The translations under genes were made by a program, and so were the position numbers. DNA of 64,000 nt from NCBI GenBank assembly GCA_029260735.1, contig JAJDCR010000170.1:1-64000 (forward strand), given 5' to 3'. Within the stretch, counting starts at the first letter, position 1, and each line of letters opens with the position of its first letter. This DNA comes from Planctomycetota bacterium. GTDB lineage: Bacteria > Planctomycetota > Uabimicrobiia > Uabimicrobiales > Uabimicrobiaceae. The notes beneath the pieces were generated by a model. The model saw nothing but the letters and a program-made list of their open reading frames with translations. It did no database searches and was not told where the DNA came from. Shown in pieces: positions 45,047 to 54,138 of this stretch.

Positions 45047-45829
45047 CTAGTGTTTTTTTCGATAAAAACAAGCAAAACCCAGGCATATTAAAGATAAGAA
45101 AAAGGAAGAAGGCTCAGGGACAGCACCAATTAATTCCTGAGTTTCAGGGTCAGACCCTCCTGCTAACTCTGGAATGGAAAATTCTTGGGTAGCTCCTCCA
45201 AATATATTGTCAAAAAGAGTCAAAAATCCACTTCCCGCTTGGTTAGTGCCTCCTTTTAGAACAACATATAGGTCGGTGCCATCAGCAATTCCACTTACAT
45301 CGAGAGTTACCCTATCCCAAGCCTGGAGAGCAGTACCACCTGTTAAAGTAAAGGAATCTAAGACAGCATCAGTTTGAGCATCATGAAAGCGTACCTGAGA
45401 AAAAGAGGCTGAACTCTCTCGCCAAACGTCCATTGTGATGTTACCATCTTTGAGAAAAATATCCGAAAATGCTTCCGAAAAACTACTCGTAGGTGCCGGT
45501 CCACTCGGACGAAGAAAAATAAAGTTGTCTAAGTTAGGGGTGGCATTATCAATGAAAGGAGAAAAAGGATCCTCAGCGTTACTAGTCGCTCCATCAAATT
45601 TAGTGTTGACTGTAGAAAATGCCGAGATTCCATTTTGGCCTTCTAAGAAAAAACCATTACTTCCACCATTGGTGGGCTTGATTGTCCAACCTTCAAAACG
45701 CGTGCGTCCATCTGGCAATGCAATAACTTCTGTGTTTTCAAAATCTCCATTAAGGAGTAGAGTATCTGCCGTTGTCCACGAAGAGAAGAGCATTAAAATG
45801 GACAAAGCAAGCATTAAAACATTTTTCAT
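45047..45829 (-). CDS. PEP-CTERM surface protein with CBM-like domain
   Basis: The protein has 260 residues from the ATG at 45829 (AAGGAG upstream). It has a signal peptide (about 1-21), a beta-sandwich carbohydrate-binding-like domain (LLLNGDFENTEV and LDNFIFLRPSG), and the C-terminal VPEPSS motif, helix and RKKH end. It stands alone between convergent and divergent neighbours. Confidence 0.87.
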   Translation of the reverse strand: MKNVLMLALSILMLFSSWTTADTLLLNGDFENTEVIALPDGRTRFEGWTIKPTNGGSNGFFLEGQNGISAFSTVNTKFDGATSNAEDPFSPFIDNATPNLDNFIFLRPSGPAPTSSFSEAFSDIFLKDGNITMDVWRESSASFSQVRFHDAQTDAVLDSFTLTGGTALQAWDRVTLDVSGIADGTDLYVVLKGGTNQAGSGFLTLFDNIFGGATQEFSIPELAGGSDPETQELIGAVPEPSSFFLSLICLGFACFYRKKH

Positions 45830-46386
45830 TATAACTCCTTTTCTCAAGGCAAGCTGAACATCTTAAGTACTTTTGATTAAGGTTAGTTACAGTTTTGTCT
45901 GGCACTTGAAAGATAAAATAAAGACTGCATAGTCTTGATTTGTATTTTAAATAGCATTTGTTTTTAATATTTACCAATTTTTATTATTACTATTATATCT
46001 GAAAATAGTGATATTTTCAAGGTTTTTTCGAGTATTTTTTCTATTTACTCTAGGCTTGTGTGGTGAATCAAAATTTCTTTCTAAGCCTAGAGTATTTCTT
46101 CGTTGCGCATACAAAGATTATTTTTTGGCATCTTCGTGACCCAGGGCTTGCTCGCCTTTGGCTCACTTCACCCTGGGCTGTGTTGTGTAACACTTTCAGT
46201 GTATAGAATTTTGTAGAGCGTTCTTTTTTTGTAGAATGCGCTAGATTTTGTATATTCTATAGGCTTCTCACATACGGAAACAAAAAAGGGCTAAAGGATA
46301 GAAAAAATAAGAAGAAAAAACACGCATTTGGATTTGCATATTTTTACGGTGCAGTGATAAAGAGTGCTCCTTAAAGTTAAAGAAAA
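45830..46386. other. Intergenic region with two inverted repeats, no gene seen
   Basis: A 12-base inverted repeat (TACTCTAGGCTT at 46046-46057 and AAGCCTAGAGTA at 46083-46094) and a second (CCCAGGG at 46140-46146 and CCCTGGG at 46170-46176) are visible. The second resembles dispersed repeats I recall from planctomycete-type genomes, with a following small GTAACACTTTCAGTG hairpin-like stretch. No open frame of note. Confidence 0.5.
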
Positions 46387-46532
46387 AAAAGAATTTCACG
46401 CAAAGGCGCAAAGGCGCAAAGATGCAAAGGAGAAAAGAATCCAGGCAAGAGATAAATTCGGAGAATTCATCAACATAAATATTTTTTAGATCTTCCTTTG
46501 CTTTTCTTTGCGCCTTTGCGTGAAATTCTTTT
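46387..46532. repeat. MITE-like inverted-repeat element, family B, copy 2 (inverted)
   Basis: The ends are AAAGAATTTCACGCAAAGGCG and its inverted copy ending near 46532. The interior, read on the minus strand, matches the family B copy at 39258-39407, including GCAAAGGAAGATCTAAAAA. An extra tandem GCAAAG unit is present. It directly precedes the truncated C39-like fragment. Confidence 0.85.
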
Positions 46533-46827
46533 CTACTTTTCCCATTCTCGGAACAAACGAGTTTGCTTTACTAAATGCTCTCAATATAATGGGCAAGTTC
46601 ATAGTCTTGCTTTTGAGATAGAGTCGGTCGAGTTTGAAGAAATTGCTCATGTAAAGCAACCTTTTCTTGCTATTGTTAAGCTAAGAGGAGCGGTTGTTCA
46701 CTGGATTGTTGTGGAAAAAACCTTGGACAAGAAAGTTAAAATCTTTGATCCTATATGGGGAGAGAGCTACTTGAGATATGAGAAGCTGGAGAAAATCTGG
46801 CTGGCTCGGAATATTGTGCGGCGATAG
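46498..46827 (+). pseudogene. C39-like peptidase fragment, N-terminus replaced by an inverted-repeat element
   Basis: The 109-residue frame opens inside the repeat element. From about residue 16 on it resembles the second half of a peptidase C39-like domain: LAIVKLRGAVVHWIVVEK (containing the catalytic-type His), KVKIFDPIWGE (the catalytic-type Asp) and LEKIW near the end. The N-terminal half carrying the catalytic Cys is missing, and the sequence before it is repeat. I therefore read it as a remnant truncated by insertion of the element. A short expressed protein cannot be excluded. Confidence 0.55.
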
Positions 46828-46899
46828 TTTTAGAGAAATATTTTAGACATTTTTTTGATTTCTCGGTTTAATTTAAAAAACTAAATGGGAGAAGTTATT

Positions 46900-47766
46900 A
46901 TGGAAATTATCATAGAGAGTAAGCGCAAGAAGTTAGAAAATCTCAAAGCTAAGTATCCCGAGCATGAAATTATTGATTTGACCTCAAAAGGATCTTTGCC
47001 TTGGGTTAAGTTCAGTCCATTCTATCCTCACGGAGAAATTCCTATTCCTCAACTGGAGGGGAGCTTTAGTTGTTCGATGGAAGGAATTTGGCAAGGCCTG
47101 AAAGTCTTTGAAGGAGAAGGAGTTGATATCTCTAAATTTGCTATTGAGAATATGAAAGGGATCAAAAGAACGGTACGAAAGTGTGGTAGAGTTTTAGGTC
47201 ACCAGTACGGAGAAGTTCTTCTTGGTTACCATGAAGCTAGAGAGAAGATCTATCTTCCTTCTTATCGTTGGGTTTTGGAGAACTGTCTTTTAGATGAAAT
47301 TAACTCTTTACGAAAACTGGGGCAAGAAAAAGGGCTAGTTTTTCTGGATTATGAGACAAATCAAGATATTGCAGACCTTCGCAAACCCCTCAGTCATGCT
47401 TCATTAGTGAAGAGATTTTTAGAAGAAAAGTATTTTCCGCATGGAGAAATCCGGGCAAAGGAAAAAATGGGGATTTGTCCACTTTGTCATCGCAACTGTA
47501 ACTTGACTTTTCATCATCTTATACCAAAGAAAGTTCATCGGCGGAACTACTTCAAAAAAAATTACTCTAAAGAAAATCTTTCTCTTGGGGTTGATATTTG
47601 TCGTATGTGCCACAGTGGAATCCATGATCTCTATGACCAAATGATTTTAGGGAAAACGCTGTACACAGCAGAGTTATTGAAGCAAGATCCTCGCATTCAA
47701 AAACATGTTATTTGGGTGGGGAAGCAAAAAGTGCAGAAGGAAAAATTTCCTTTTCAGGAAAGCTAA
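46900..47766 (+). CDS. DUF6939-like protein with C-terminal HNH nuclease domain
   Basis: The protein has 288 residues from the ATG at 46900 (GGGAG eight bases upstream); the ATG at 46885 is less likely. The first 185 residues match a family I recall as DUF6939 (IDLTSKG, PWVKFSPFYPHGEIPIP, SMEGIWQGLKVFE, GIKRTVRKCGRVLGH, YLPSYRWVLE, FLDYETN). The C-terminus (about 193-260) is a zinc-type HNH domain: CPLCHRNC then TFHHLIPKKVHRR, DICRMCHSGIH. The HNH His-His and Cys pairs are intact, so a metal-dependent nuclease is predicted. The role of the first domain is unknown. Confidence 0.75.
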   Translation: MEIIIESKRKKLENLKAKYPEHEIIDLTSKGSLPWVKFSPFYPHGEIPIPQLEGSFSCSMEGIWQGLKVFEGEGVDISKFAIENMKGIKRTVRKCGRVLGHQYGEVLLGYHEAREKIYLPSYRWVLENCLLDEINSLRKLGQEKGLVFLDYETNQDIADLRKPLSHASLVKRFLEEKYFPHGEIRAKEKMGICPLCHRNCNLTFHHLIPKKVHRRNYFKKNYSKENLSLGVDICRMCHSGIHDLYDQMILGKTLYTAELLKQDPRIQKHVIWVGKQKVQKEKFPFQES

Positions 47767-47826
47767 GAGAGAAACCTTACTCAAGTCGAGGTTCTCTTTG
47801 AATAACTAAAACAAAAGATTGTTTAT

Positions 47827-48675
47827 CTACGAAATATCTTTTTTAGTTCGTGAAGAACGCCAAAAACAACAAACAATCCCAAACATAAATAGTGCTCCGG
47901 TGCTTGGTTCAGGAACAACATTGGCGTTGAGAAGCTCACCTTCTGACAAAACGCTATCACTTAAGCGAACTTCATCCAGGTTGCCGGTGAAGCGAAAACG
48001 TGTACTGGAAGGCGCCACGTGAGAAGCCCCTAAACGGATACCATTTCGCAATGACCCAGAAGCAACACCTTGCACTGTTCCTTGAGATACTCCGTCAACA
48101 AAAAGTCCCAGAACATTTGAGCTAGAAAGTGTTCCTGCTGCATGATGCCACTGGCCATCGTTATATCCATTGCCGCCATTATTGTCTGAAACTAAAGATA
48201 TAGATCCACTACCCCCATTGCCTGTGTTGGCCCAAATCACCGTTCCATCAAGCCCTAGTGAAAGATGCCAACCACCATTGGCTGCATCGCCGTCACTCGT
48301 TGTGTGATCAAAAGCACTAGCCATCATTTGGATGTCGGTAGAAATAGGAGAACCTACTGTTGTTGTCGATTTAAAGAAAAGCTCAAAGGTGAAATTGTTG
48401 GCAGGACTTGTAAATCCCGAGTCACCTCCTCCAAGAGCAACGCCGGCATGAGCACTACTTGTGAAGTTCAAACTGTGGGAACCTCCCGCAGAGGGAGTAT
48501 CGGTTTGAAAGGTCAATGTTCCAGTGTTTTCTGTCAGATGATTTGTTGAGCCCGCAACGCTGTCATTGAATGTATTGTCGAGGGTCCAGTGGGCAAGTGT
48601 TGTGGCAGAGAGTGACCCAGCAAAAAAAATAAGAACCGCGAATACCACTTGACTGATAAACTTACTTTTATTCAT
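47827..48675 (-). CDS. PEP-CTERM surface protein with LamG/concanavalin-like domain
   Basis: The 282-residue protein has a signal peptide (about 1-24), a LamG-like lectin fold (LAHWTLDNTFNDSVAGS; SHSLNFTSSA; WHLSLGLDGTVIWAN; GQWHHAAGTL; LFVDGVSQGTV; NLDEVRLSDSVLS) and the tail VVPEPSTGALF followed by a helix and a basic end. A role in binding carbohydrate on the surface is inferred. GAGGTTAAA precedes the ATG. Confidence 0.9.
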   Translation of the reverse strand: MNKSKFISQVVFAVLIFFAGSLSATTLAHWTLDNTFNDSVAGSTNHLTENTGTLTFQTDTPSAGGSHSLNFTSSAHAGVALGGGDSGFTSPANNFTFELFFKSTTTVGSPISTDIQMMASAFDHTTSDGDAANGGWHLSLGLDGTVIWANTGNGGSGSISLVSDNNGGNGYNDGQWHHAAGTLSSSNVLGLFVDGVSQGTVQGVASGSLRNGIRLGASHVAPSSTRFRFTGNLDEVRLSDSVLSEGELLNANVVPEPSTGALFMFGIVCCFWRSSRTKKDIS

Positions 48676-48859
48676 TTTAACCTCAAAATCTAATCTTTAG
48701 GCCAAATCTCATTCTGTGGAGAAGTTGACTTTGTTGATGCTCTATTATATAAATCACTTTTCTAGTATTCATATTAAGAATAATACTTTATTGCTTAAAA
48801 GTCAATAAAAAGACAAAAAGGAAAAAAAGTTATATTTTGAAAATTGATTATTTAGTAGC

Positions 48860-49360
48860 TTAGGATAAATGCTCTTTCTGAGTTGCTAAAGCAAAAGATT
48901 GTTTATCGACCGCTAACATTGTCGCAAGAACTCCATCTAAATGATCGCATTCATGTTGCAGCAGTTCGGCCAAATCACCTTCCAAATCCCAGGTATGCTC
49001 TTGCCATGACAAGTCTCTATATCTCAGTTGACAAAACTTATGGCGACGTACTTTTACAAGTAAATTGGGAAAACTCATGCAATCGTCCCACAACTCTATC
49101 ATCTCATCACTTTTGTTTTTAATAACAGGATTAATCATGACAATAGACTTATCAATATGCATGAAAACAATTCTTTTCATGAAGCCAATTTGAGGAGCAG
49201 CAATTGCTCTCCCAAAATCATGACCTTGCCGGAAATCAAAGAAAGTGTCTTGAAGATCTTGGATGTCTTTCTCTAGAGAAGGAAGTTCTTCTTGGCTGAC
49301 TGAAAAACAGGTTTTGTATAATTTAGGATTGCCGAGAAGTAAAATCTCACGAATGGCCAT
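48860..49360 (-). CDS. def: Peptide deformylase (divergent)
   Basis: The 166-residue protein has the three motifs: motif 1 as GRAIAAPQIG (about 51-60), motif 2 as WDDCMSF in place of the usual EGCLS (about 91-97) with its metal-binding Cys kept, and motif 3 as LQHECDHLDG (about 134-143) with both His and the catalytic Glu. It would remove formyl groups from nascent protein N-termini. The motif 2 change and the short C-terminus suggest a secondary PDF-type gene. It is monocistronic; the neighbouring genes are unrelated. Confidence 0.85.
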   Translation of the reverse strand: MAIREILLLGNPKLYKTCFSVSQEELPSLEKDIQDLQDTFFDFRQGHDFGRAIAAPQIGFMKRIVFMHIDKSIVMINPVIKNKSDEMIELWDDCMSFPNLLVKVRRHKFCQLRYRDLSWQEHTWDLEGDLAELLQHECDHLDGVLATMLAVDKQSFALATQKEHLS

Positions 49361-49446
49361 GGTAACTCTCTTCTGTTTTTTCTATCCCTTATTGTAGCGT
49401 ACTTTAGTTTTCTAAAAAAATATTTCTCAAGTTAGTATCCTATTAG

Positions 49447-49642
49447 GCGCAGCGGACAACCACAAGGGCCTTTGCAGGCGGCCCTCGTAGTTGTCCCTAC
49501 ATACAAATCGATGAATTCAGGTTAATGAAATCGATCAATATCCAGCCAATACAACCTGCAAATTATTTTCTATCGCGTGCATATCCCTGTAGGGACAACT
49601 ACGAGGGCCGTCCGCAAGGACCCTCGTGGTTGTCCGTTACGC
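49447..49642. repeat. MITE-like inverted-repeat element, family A, copy 2
   Basis: The arms GGACAACCACAAGGGCC...GGCCCTCGTAGTTGTCC and their inverted counterpart at the right end match the element at 8641-8840, with an unrelated inner spacer of about 90 bases. The element lies between def and a secreted-protein gene. Nothing else is seen in the surrounding 380-base gap. Confidence 0.85.
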
Positions 49643-49739
49643 TTTGGGATTGATGGGGCTGTAAAAAATGAAGTGACCACCAATTCCGTTAGAATTTGAA
49701 ACTTCTATCTTACAGGCAAATAAGCATTTCTGCAAACTA

Positions 49740-50657
49740 CTAACGGATAGAATTAGCAATAATACTAATGTCTTTTTGGAAACGACGGAATTTATTTCGC
49801 TCGGTTCCTCCTACCACAAGTAAAAACTTGCCTTTTTTCTCGTAAACGGCAATTCCAAAGGCTACTTTTTTTCCTTTGGTTAGCATATCGGTTATTTCAT
49901 ATGCTGTTCCTGTCACCCACATGGAGCTTAGGCCATTTCGAGTGTAGTATTCGGGAGAGTCATAGTTGATATCGGTGTACCACCATTGCAACTCATCGTC
50001 TAGATAGTCCATTGCTTTTTTAATGTTCTTGATTTTACGAGAAGAAAAAAAGGTAATAGACATATCTTCGCTTTTCGGATAGGCCGTAAAAAACTCTTCT
50101 TCTAGTTCAGTTTTCCATTTTTTGGGAAGTAGAAAGGAAAAATTAGTTCGGTGGTATTCCCATTTCTTGTAAACTTTACGATGTTCTACGGAATCCATAA
50201 CTTTAGTGATGGTATCGTAATGGCGTACAATAGCAGAAGCCTCAGCGACAACTAACATGAGGAAATAGTGTTGCCCTTTTTGATAGACTCTCACCTCAAA
50301 GCCTACCCAGTCTCCATTCTCGCGAGTGTTAGCGCTTCCTCCTACAGACAGATATTGCAAGCCTTTATGATTCTTGATATCAAACGAATCATACTGAATG
50401 TCTTTTAACCAATAACGAAGCTCTGTGTCCAGCTCCTGGGTAGATTTTCGTAAGCTCTTATATTTTTCGGGAACGGCAAAAGCAAAGTAAATATCACCGC
50501 TTTGATTCATTGTTTGTAAAGCATCGCCTTCCCAATCTGTTCTCCAGCTATCAGGAAGCCAGAAAGAAAAAGGGGAGTTGGGTAAAATGAGATCGGCAGC
50601 AAAAATGGGGGAAAGGCAAAATAAAACTAAGATTAAAAAAAGACAAGGCTTTCTCAT
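49740..50657 (-). CDS. Secreted protein with two tandem PsbP-like repeats, unknown
   Basis: The 305-residue protein has a clear signal peptide (about 1-20, FLILVLFCLSPIFA). The rest is two homologous halves of about 140 residues. Each begins with FSFWLPDSWRTD or FSFLLPKKWKTE, has a LDTELRYWLKDIQYDS / LDDELQWWYTDINYDS segment, and ends in a strand pair with KGQHYFLMLVV / KGKFLLVVGG. The halves resemble small PsbP- or DcrB-like folds. AGGAG precedes the ATG. Role unknown. Confidence 0.72.
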   Translation of the reverse strand: MRKPCLFLILVLFCLSPIFAADLILPNSPFSFWLPDSWRTDWEGDALQTMNQSGDIYFAFAVPEKYKSLRKSTQELDTELRYWLKDIQYDSFDIKNHKGLQYLSVGGSANTRENGDWVGFEVRVYQKGQHYFLMLVVAEASAIVRHYDTITKVMDSVEHRKVYKKWEYHRTNFSFLLPKKWKTELEEEFFTAYPKSEDMSITFFSSRKIKNIKKAMDYLDDELQWWYTDINYDSPEYYTRNGLSSMWVTGTAYEITDMLTKGKKVAFGIAVYEKKGKFLLVVGGTERNKFRRFQKDISIIANSIR

Positions 50658-50793
50658 CGTATTCTCCTAATTAACCAAGTAACAAAAACCGATCAAAGTG
50701 GAAACCTTACAATATTGTTTCACTTGATAACTCTAAGAAATATCTTAATAAAAAGGAAGTCTCTTTGGAAGCACTAAATGGGGTTTTCCTATT

Positions 50794-51681
50794 TTACTCC
50801 CATTGTTCTTCTAGGTAAGATTTTGTTAATGTTCGAGGGCAACGATCAAAGGGATCGCGAGCAAAGTAGTTCATTACTTCTGTATCTAAAACCTTTTCAG
50901 AAAATTCTAGAAGGAGTTTTTCTTCTTCCTGCTCCAGTTCTCTCCAAGCTCTTTCTAACTCTACAGAAAAGGCATAGGATTCATAGAAAGAGACAGCGAG
51001 TCGTTCACATATTTCGCAAGACATGCCATATTTCATAACTTGGTGCCCTTTGCAAACCACGCAATCTCCTCGAAAGGGGTCTTTGGAGTTGGGAAAAAAA
51101 CGACTTTGAAGTCGAGAAAAATTGCGATTGTAGTCCACTGGCCCAAAGACAACCTCTATTTTCTCGCTTTTCATGAGTACTTTATGAATAGAGCAGAGAA
51201 AAGTTTCTAGAGACTGCTTTCCCCAAATGGTTACTTTTTCTTTATCTCCCAGGACAAGTTTCTCTTCTTTATTAAACCAAACAACTCCAGAGTCAGGGCC
51301 TGAGATGTATGTTTGTTCTCGGAAGTAATCTACTTTTTCAGAAATCTCCTCAAAATGGTTGATGTCTTCAGTCAGATCCCCACTGTCTTCAGTAAGCTTT
51401 TTCATGTCTTCAGTAAGCTTTTCACTGTTTTTATTGAGCTTTTCAATGTGTTCAGTAAGACTTCCAATGTGTTCAGTAAGACTTTCAATGTCTTCAGCAA
51501 TCTTTTCTAAACGATCTAAGTGTTCAGACCCTTTTGTTTCTTTTGCCTTACCGGCTTGTTTAGAAGGACTTTCTGTTTTTCCTTTCCTAAAGAAGAACAT
51601 GTCAAATGTCAGTGAAGCGAACGATAAAAAACAAAACGCAAAAAACAAAATACCAAAACGAATCTTTTTTTCTGTATCCAT
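50794..51681 (-). CDS. Membrane-anchored coiled-coil protein with cysteine motif, unknown
   Basis: The protein has about 295 residues from the ATG at 51681; the ATG at 51693 is also possible. A signal anchor (about 7-27) is followed by a heptad-like region (about 45-105) with repeated LTE(D/H) units (SLTEHIGSLTEHIEKL, KLTEDMKKLTEDSGDLTED). The C-terminal domain has a putative metal site CVVCKGHQV...CEIC. The coding DNA of the heptad repeats is itself repetitive. No family is recognised. Confidence 0.6.
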   Translation of the reverse strand: MDTEKKIRFGILFFAFCFLSFASLTFDMFFFRKGKTESPSKQAGKAKETKGSEHLDRLEKIAEDIESLTEHIGSLTEHIEKLNKNSEKLTEDMKKLTEDSGDLTEDINHFEEISEKVDYFREQTYISGPDSGVVWFNKEEKLVLGDKEKVTIWGKQSLETFLCSIHKVLMKSEKIEVVFGPVDYNRNFSRLQSRFFPNSKDPFRGDCVVCKGHQVMKYGMSCEICERLAVSFYESYAFSVELERAWRELEQEEEKLLLEFSEKVLDTEVMNYFARDPFDRCPRTLTKSYLEEQWE

Positions 51682-51835
51682 TTCCCACCCCATAATATTT
51701 TTTACATAGGTATCACTTTAATCTTACCTAGGAAGGATTTCTTTGCCAAGAAAATTGTCAAACTTAAGAGGATGAGTTTCCCCCAAACAAAGATTTAAAT
51801 TTTGTTTCTTCGATTTTTCGTTTTTCGCCCGCAAG

Positions 51836-51941
51836 GGCCTGTTCTCATTCAGTCCATTTCGTTATAGAACTATAACTAGAATTAAGAGTTATACTTCTAC
51901 TCGTCCAAATCATTGCAAAAAAACTGAATGAGGACACGCCC
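51836..51941. repeat. MITE-like inverted-repeat element, family C, copy 1
   Basis: The right arm ACTGAATGAGGACACGCCC is inverted against a worn left arm (GGGCCTGTTCTCATTCAGT). The interior, read on the minus strand, resembles the copy at 57781-57889. It sits in the 339-base gap between an unknown minus gene and a small plus-strand gene. Nothing else seen there. Confidence 0.75.
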
Positions 51942-52020
51942 TATTTCTATCGTTTTTTATTTTTTTTTCGTAGTTAGTGAAGTAAATCTTTTTTACAATA
52001 GATGAACTAAGGAGGTTTGA

Positions 52021-52494
52021 GTGACCTCTTTGCGTATTTTGTTATGGTTATTTATTAAGGAAAAGTGTATGAGAAATTCAGCTGGAACAATTATTTTTGT
52101 TGTTATTATTGTCATTGGTGCTTTGGTCCGCTCAGGAGTTATAGGGGGGCCGTCTAAGGATGAGATGATTCAAGAAATCATCAAAGGAGCAAACTCGGCT
52201 CGCGCACAGATAATTCTTCAATCGCAGGGAACTTTTCAGGATGTTAAAATCTATAGAGATGGTGAAAAGCATGGAGTTGTTTATGAATATGTTTTTGCGA
52301 AAGATGTAGATGTTGATCGAAGTTTGCTCACAAATGAATCTGTGAAGGCTGAATGTATTGCTAATTTTAAGCAAAGTCCCGATTGGAAAAATATGAAGAT
52401 AGTCTTCAATGAAGATATTTATTTCATATTTAAGTATGTTGGGGATGATGGGGAAGTGTATGCGATGGTGAATATTTCGAAGAAGGATATCTAA
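52021..52494 (+). CDS. Small membrane-anchored protein, unknown
   Basis: The GTG at 52021 has a perfect ribosome site AAGGAGG five bases upstream and gives 157 residues. An ATG at 52069 with AAGGA upstream would give 141 and may be the true start. One hydrophobic segment (residues about 21-39) is followed by a soluble domain of mixed strand and helix. No motif or family is recognised. Confidence 0.55.
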   Translation: MTSLRILLWLFIKEKCMRNSAGTIIFVVIIVIGALVRSGVIGGPSKDEMIQEIIKGANSARAQIILQSQGTFQDVKIYRDGEKHGVVYEYVFAKDVDVDRSLLTNESVKAECIANFKQSPDWKNMKIVFNEDIYFIFKYVGDDGEVYAMVNISKKDI

Positions 52495-52623
52495 TATTTT
52501 TTGTAATTGAATCCATCCAGAGTAGGACGCTTCTTGTACCCCACCTCTTCCAAAAATAGATTCTTTGAGGTGTCCTTCTTTGCTTCTTTTACTTCACCTC
52601 CTCCTACCTCTTTCTTTCATAAC

Positions 52624-54138
52624 CTAAAAATATCCTTTGATTTTTCCTCCCATAGGTTCCCATTCCTCTCTCAGTCGTTGGCGATATTTTTGGGAGACAA
52701 AAGTATAAGCTACAAGAGTATAGCCCAGCGTATATATCGTCCCATAAACCAATAAACCTAACCAGGTTGTGATTTCAAAAATGAGAAAATAGTCGACTCC
52801 TAGACAAAGAATAAAGGCTACAAAAAAAGGATAAATTACTGCAATTAACTCTTTACTTTCAAAGAAATTTTCTTTGTGAAGTAAGTACAGAATAACTGTA
52901 GGGGAAACAAAAGAAAAGTAAATTACTGTGGGAATGACTACTCCGATTAATCCAATTTGAGTGACTAGAAAGCAACTAGCAAAAAAGTTGATAAAGCTAT
53001 AGGCTAGTTTAGTTTGACTAATTAAGCGGACTTCTCCTTTTGCGATTAAGGAGTGATATGCAATTTGAAAAGAGCAGGTGCTCATCACTCCTAGCAAAAA
53101 TAATTTTCCTGCCCATACTGTACTTTTAAAGCCTTCCCCTACCCAAAGCTCAATGAAGAAGGGATAGAGAAAGAACAGTGCAACCAAGGGAGGAAGAATC
53201 AAGAAATTAAAGAGGAGAGTTCCAGTGGTGTTAGTTTTTTCAATAAAGGCCTGATCCTTTTTGGCAAAAGCATCCGAAAGAGCGGGAAGAACACTTCTTA
53301 GGGGCATACTCATGAATGAGCTGGCAATTTCATCTGTGCGCCGAGCAACATGGTAATAGGTTACAGCAAAACTTCCTATAAATTTTTGCAAAATCAATTT
53401 ATCGACAGTGTAGTTTAGATGATCTGAAATTTGCATTACTACCATATTTAGATTAAAAGACGAAACTGTTTTTAAACGGCTCCAGTTAAACTTTAGCCAT
53501 TTACGTCTAACAGGTAAGAGCTTCCAGCAAAGGAAGAAACGTAGAACAAAAACAAAAAGCTCTCCCAGTTGGCAAATAAAGACATACTCCCAGAGTCCAG
53601 AAGAAGTTCTCGTAACGACTAGGTAAGAAAAAATCTGGATAATAGTTAAGAAAATCGACGTTTTGTTGTGAAGGTGCCATTTTTGTAAACCGTAGAGCAC
53701 TCCATTGATAATAGGGTAAGGGAATTTTACCAAAGTAAATAAAGCAATGATTTGGGTGACAGAGGCCATGGTGTTTTGAAGTTCTTTCGAAACGTTGAAC
53801 CACTCACTTCCCCAAAGAGAAAACATATATATACCCAAAGCTAGAAGGAAATATAAAAAAGCCGAGATTCCCAGCATTGTATAAATGATTTCGTGAAGTT
53901 CTTGGTCTTTCTTTTCTGCTTGCATTTCGGGGACATATTTCATCAAAGACATGGAAATAGAAAAAGAAAAAACATCTAGAATAATCACTAGGCTAAAAAT
54001 GTAGACATATATTCCAAATAACTCCTTACCAAAGAACCCGATGACTAAAGGCATTAAAATAAAGCCTGTCAATACTTGAAAGACCTGCAGAGCGATATTG
54101 GAAAATGTGTTGGTGAGGATAGTTCGTTTACGGCTCAT
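52624..54138 (-). CDS. Oligosaccharide flippase / polysaccharide export protein (Wzx-like, MOP superfamily)
   Basis: The 504-residue protein has about 12-14 hydrophobic helices. The start NTFSNIALQVFQVLTGFILMPLVIGFFG and the segment LILQKFIGSFAVTYYHVARR are typical of Wzx/RfbX-like polysaccharide transporters. It would move lipid-linked oligosaccharides across the membrane. AAGGAAAGC precedes the ATG. No glycosyltransferase gene is next to it, so the substrate is unknown. Confidence 0.85.
   Translation of the reverse strand: MSRKRTILTNTFSNIALQVFQVLTGFILMPLVIGFFGKELFGIYVYIFSLVIILDVFSFSISMSLMKYVPEMQAEKKDQELHEIIYTMLGISAFLYFLLALGIYMFSLWGSEWFNVSKELQNTMASVTQIIALFTLVKFPYPIINGVLYGLQKWHLHNKTSIFLTIIQIFSYLVVTRTSSGLWEYVFICQLGELFVFVLRFFLCWKLLPVRRKWLKFNWSRLKTVSSFNLNMVVMQISDHLNYTVDKLILQKFIGSFAVTYYHVARRTDEIASSFMSMPLRSVLPALSDAFAKKDQAFIEKTNTTGTLLFNFLILPPLVALFFLYPFFIELWVGEGFKSTVWAGKLFLLGVMSTCSFQIAYHSLIAKGEVRLISQTKLAYSFINFFASCFLVTQIGLIGVVIPTVIYFSFVSPTVILYLLHKENFFESKELIAVIYPFFVAFILCLGVDYFLIFEITTWLGLLVYGTIYTLGYTLVAYTFVSQKYRQRLREEWEPMGGKIKGYF

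Noticed and set aside
46498..47766. Bacteriocin or lasso-type maturation locus based on the C39-like fragment
   Set aside because: The peptidase is truncated and no ABC exporter or precursor peptide is seen; the next gene is an HNH fusion of unknown role.
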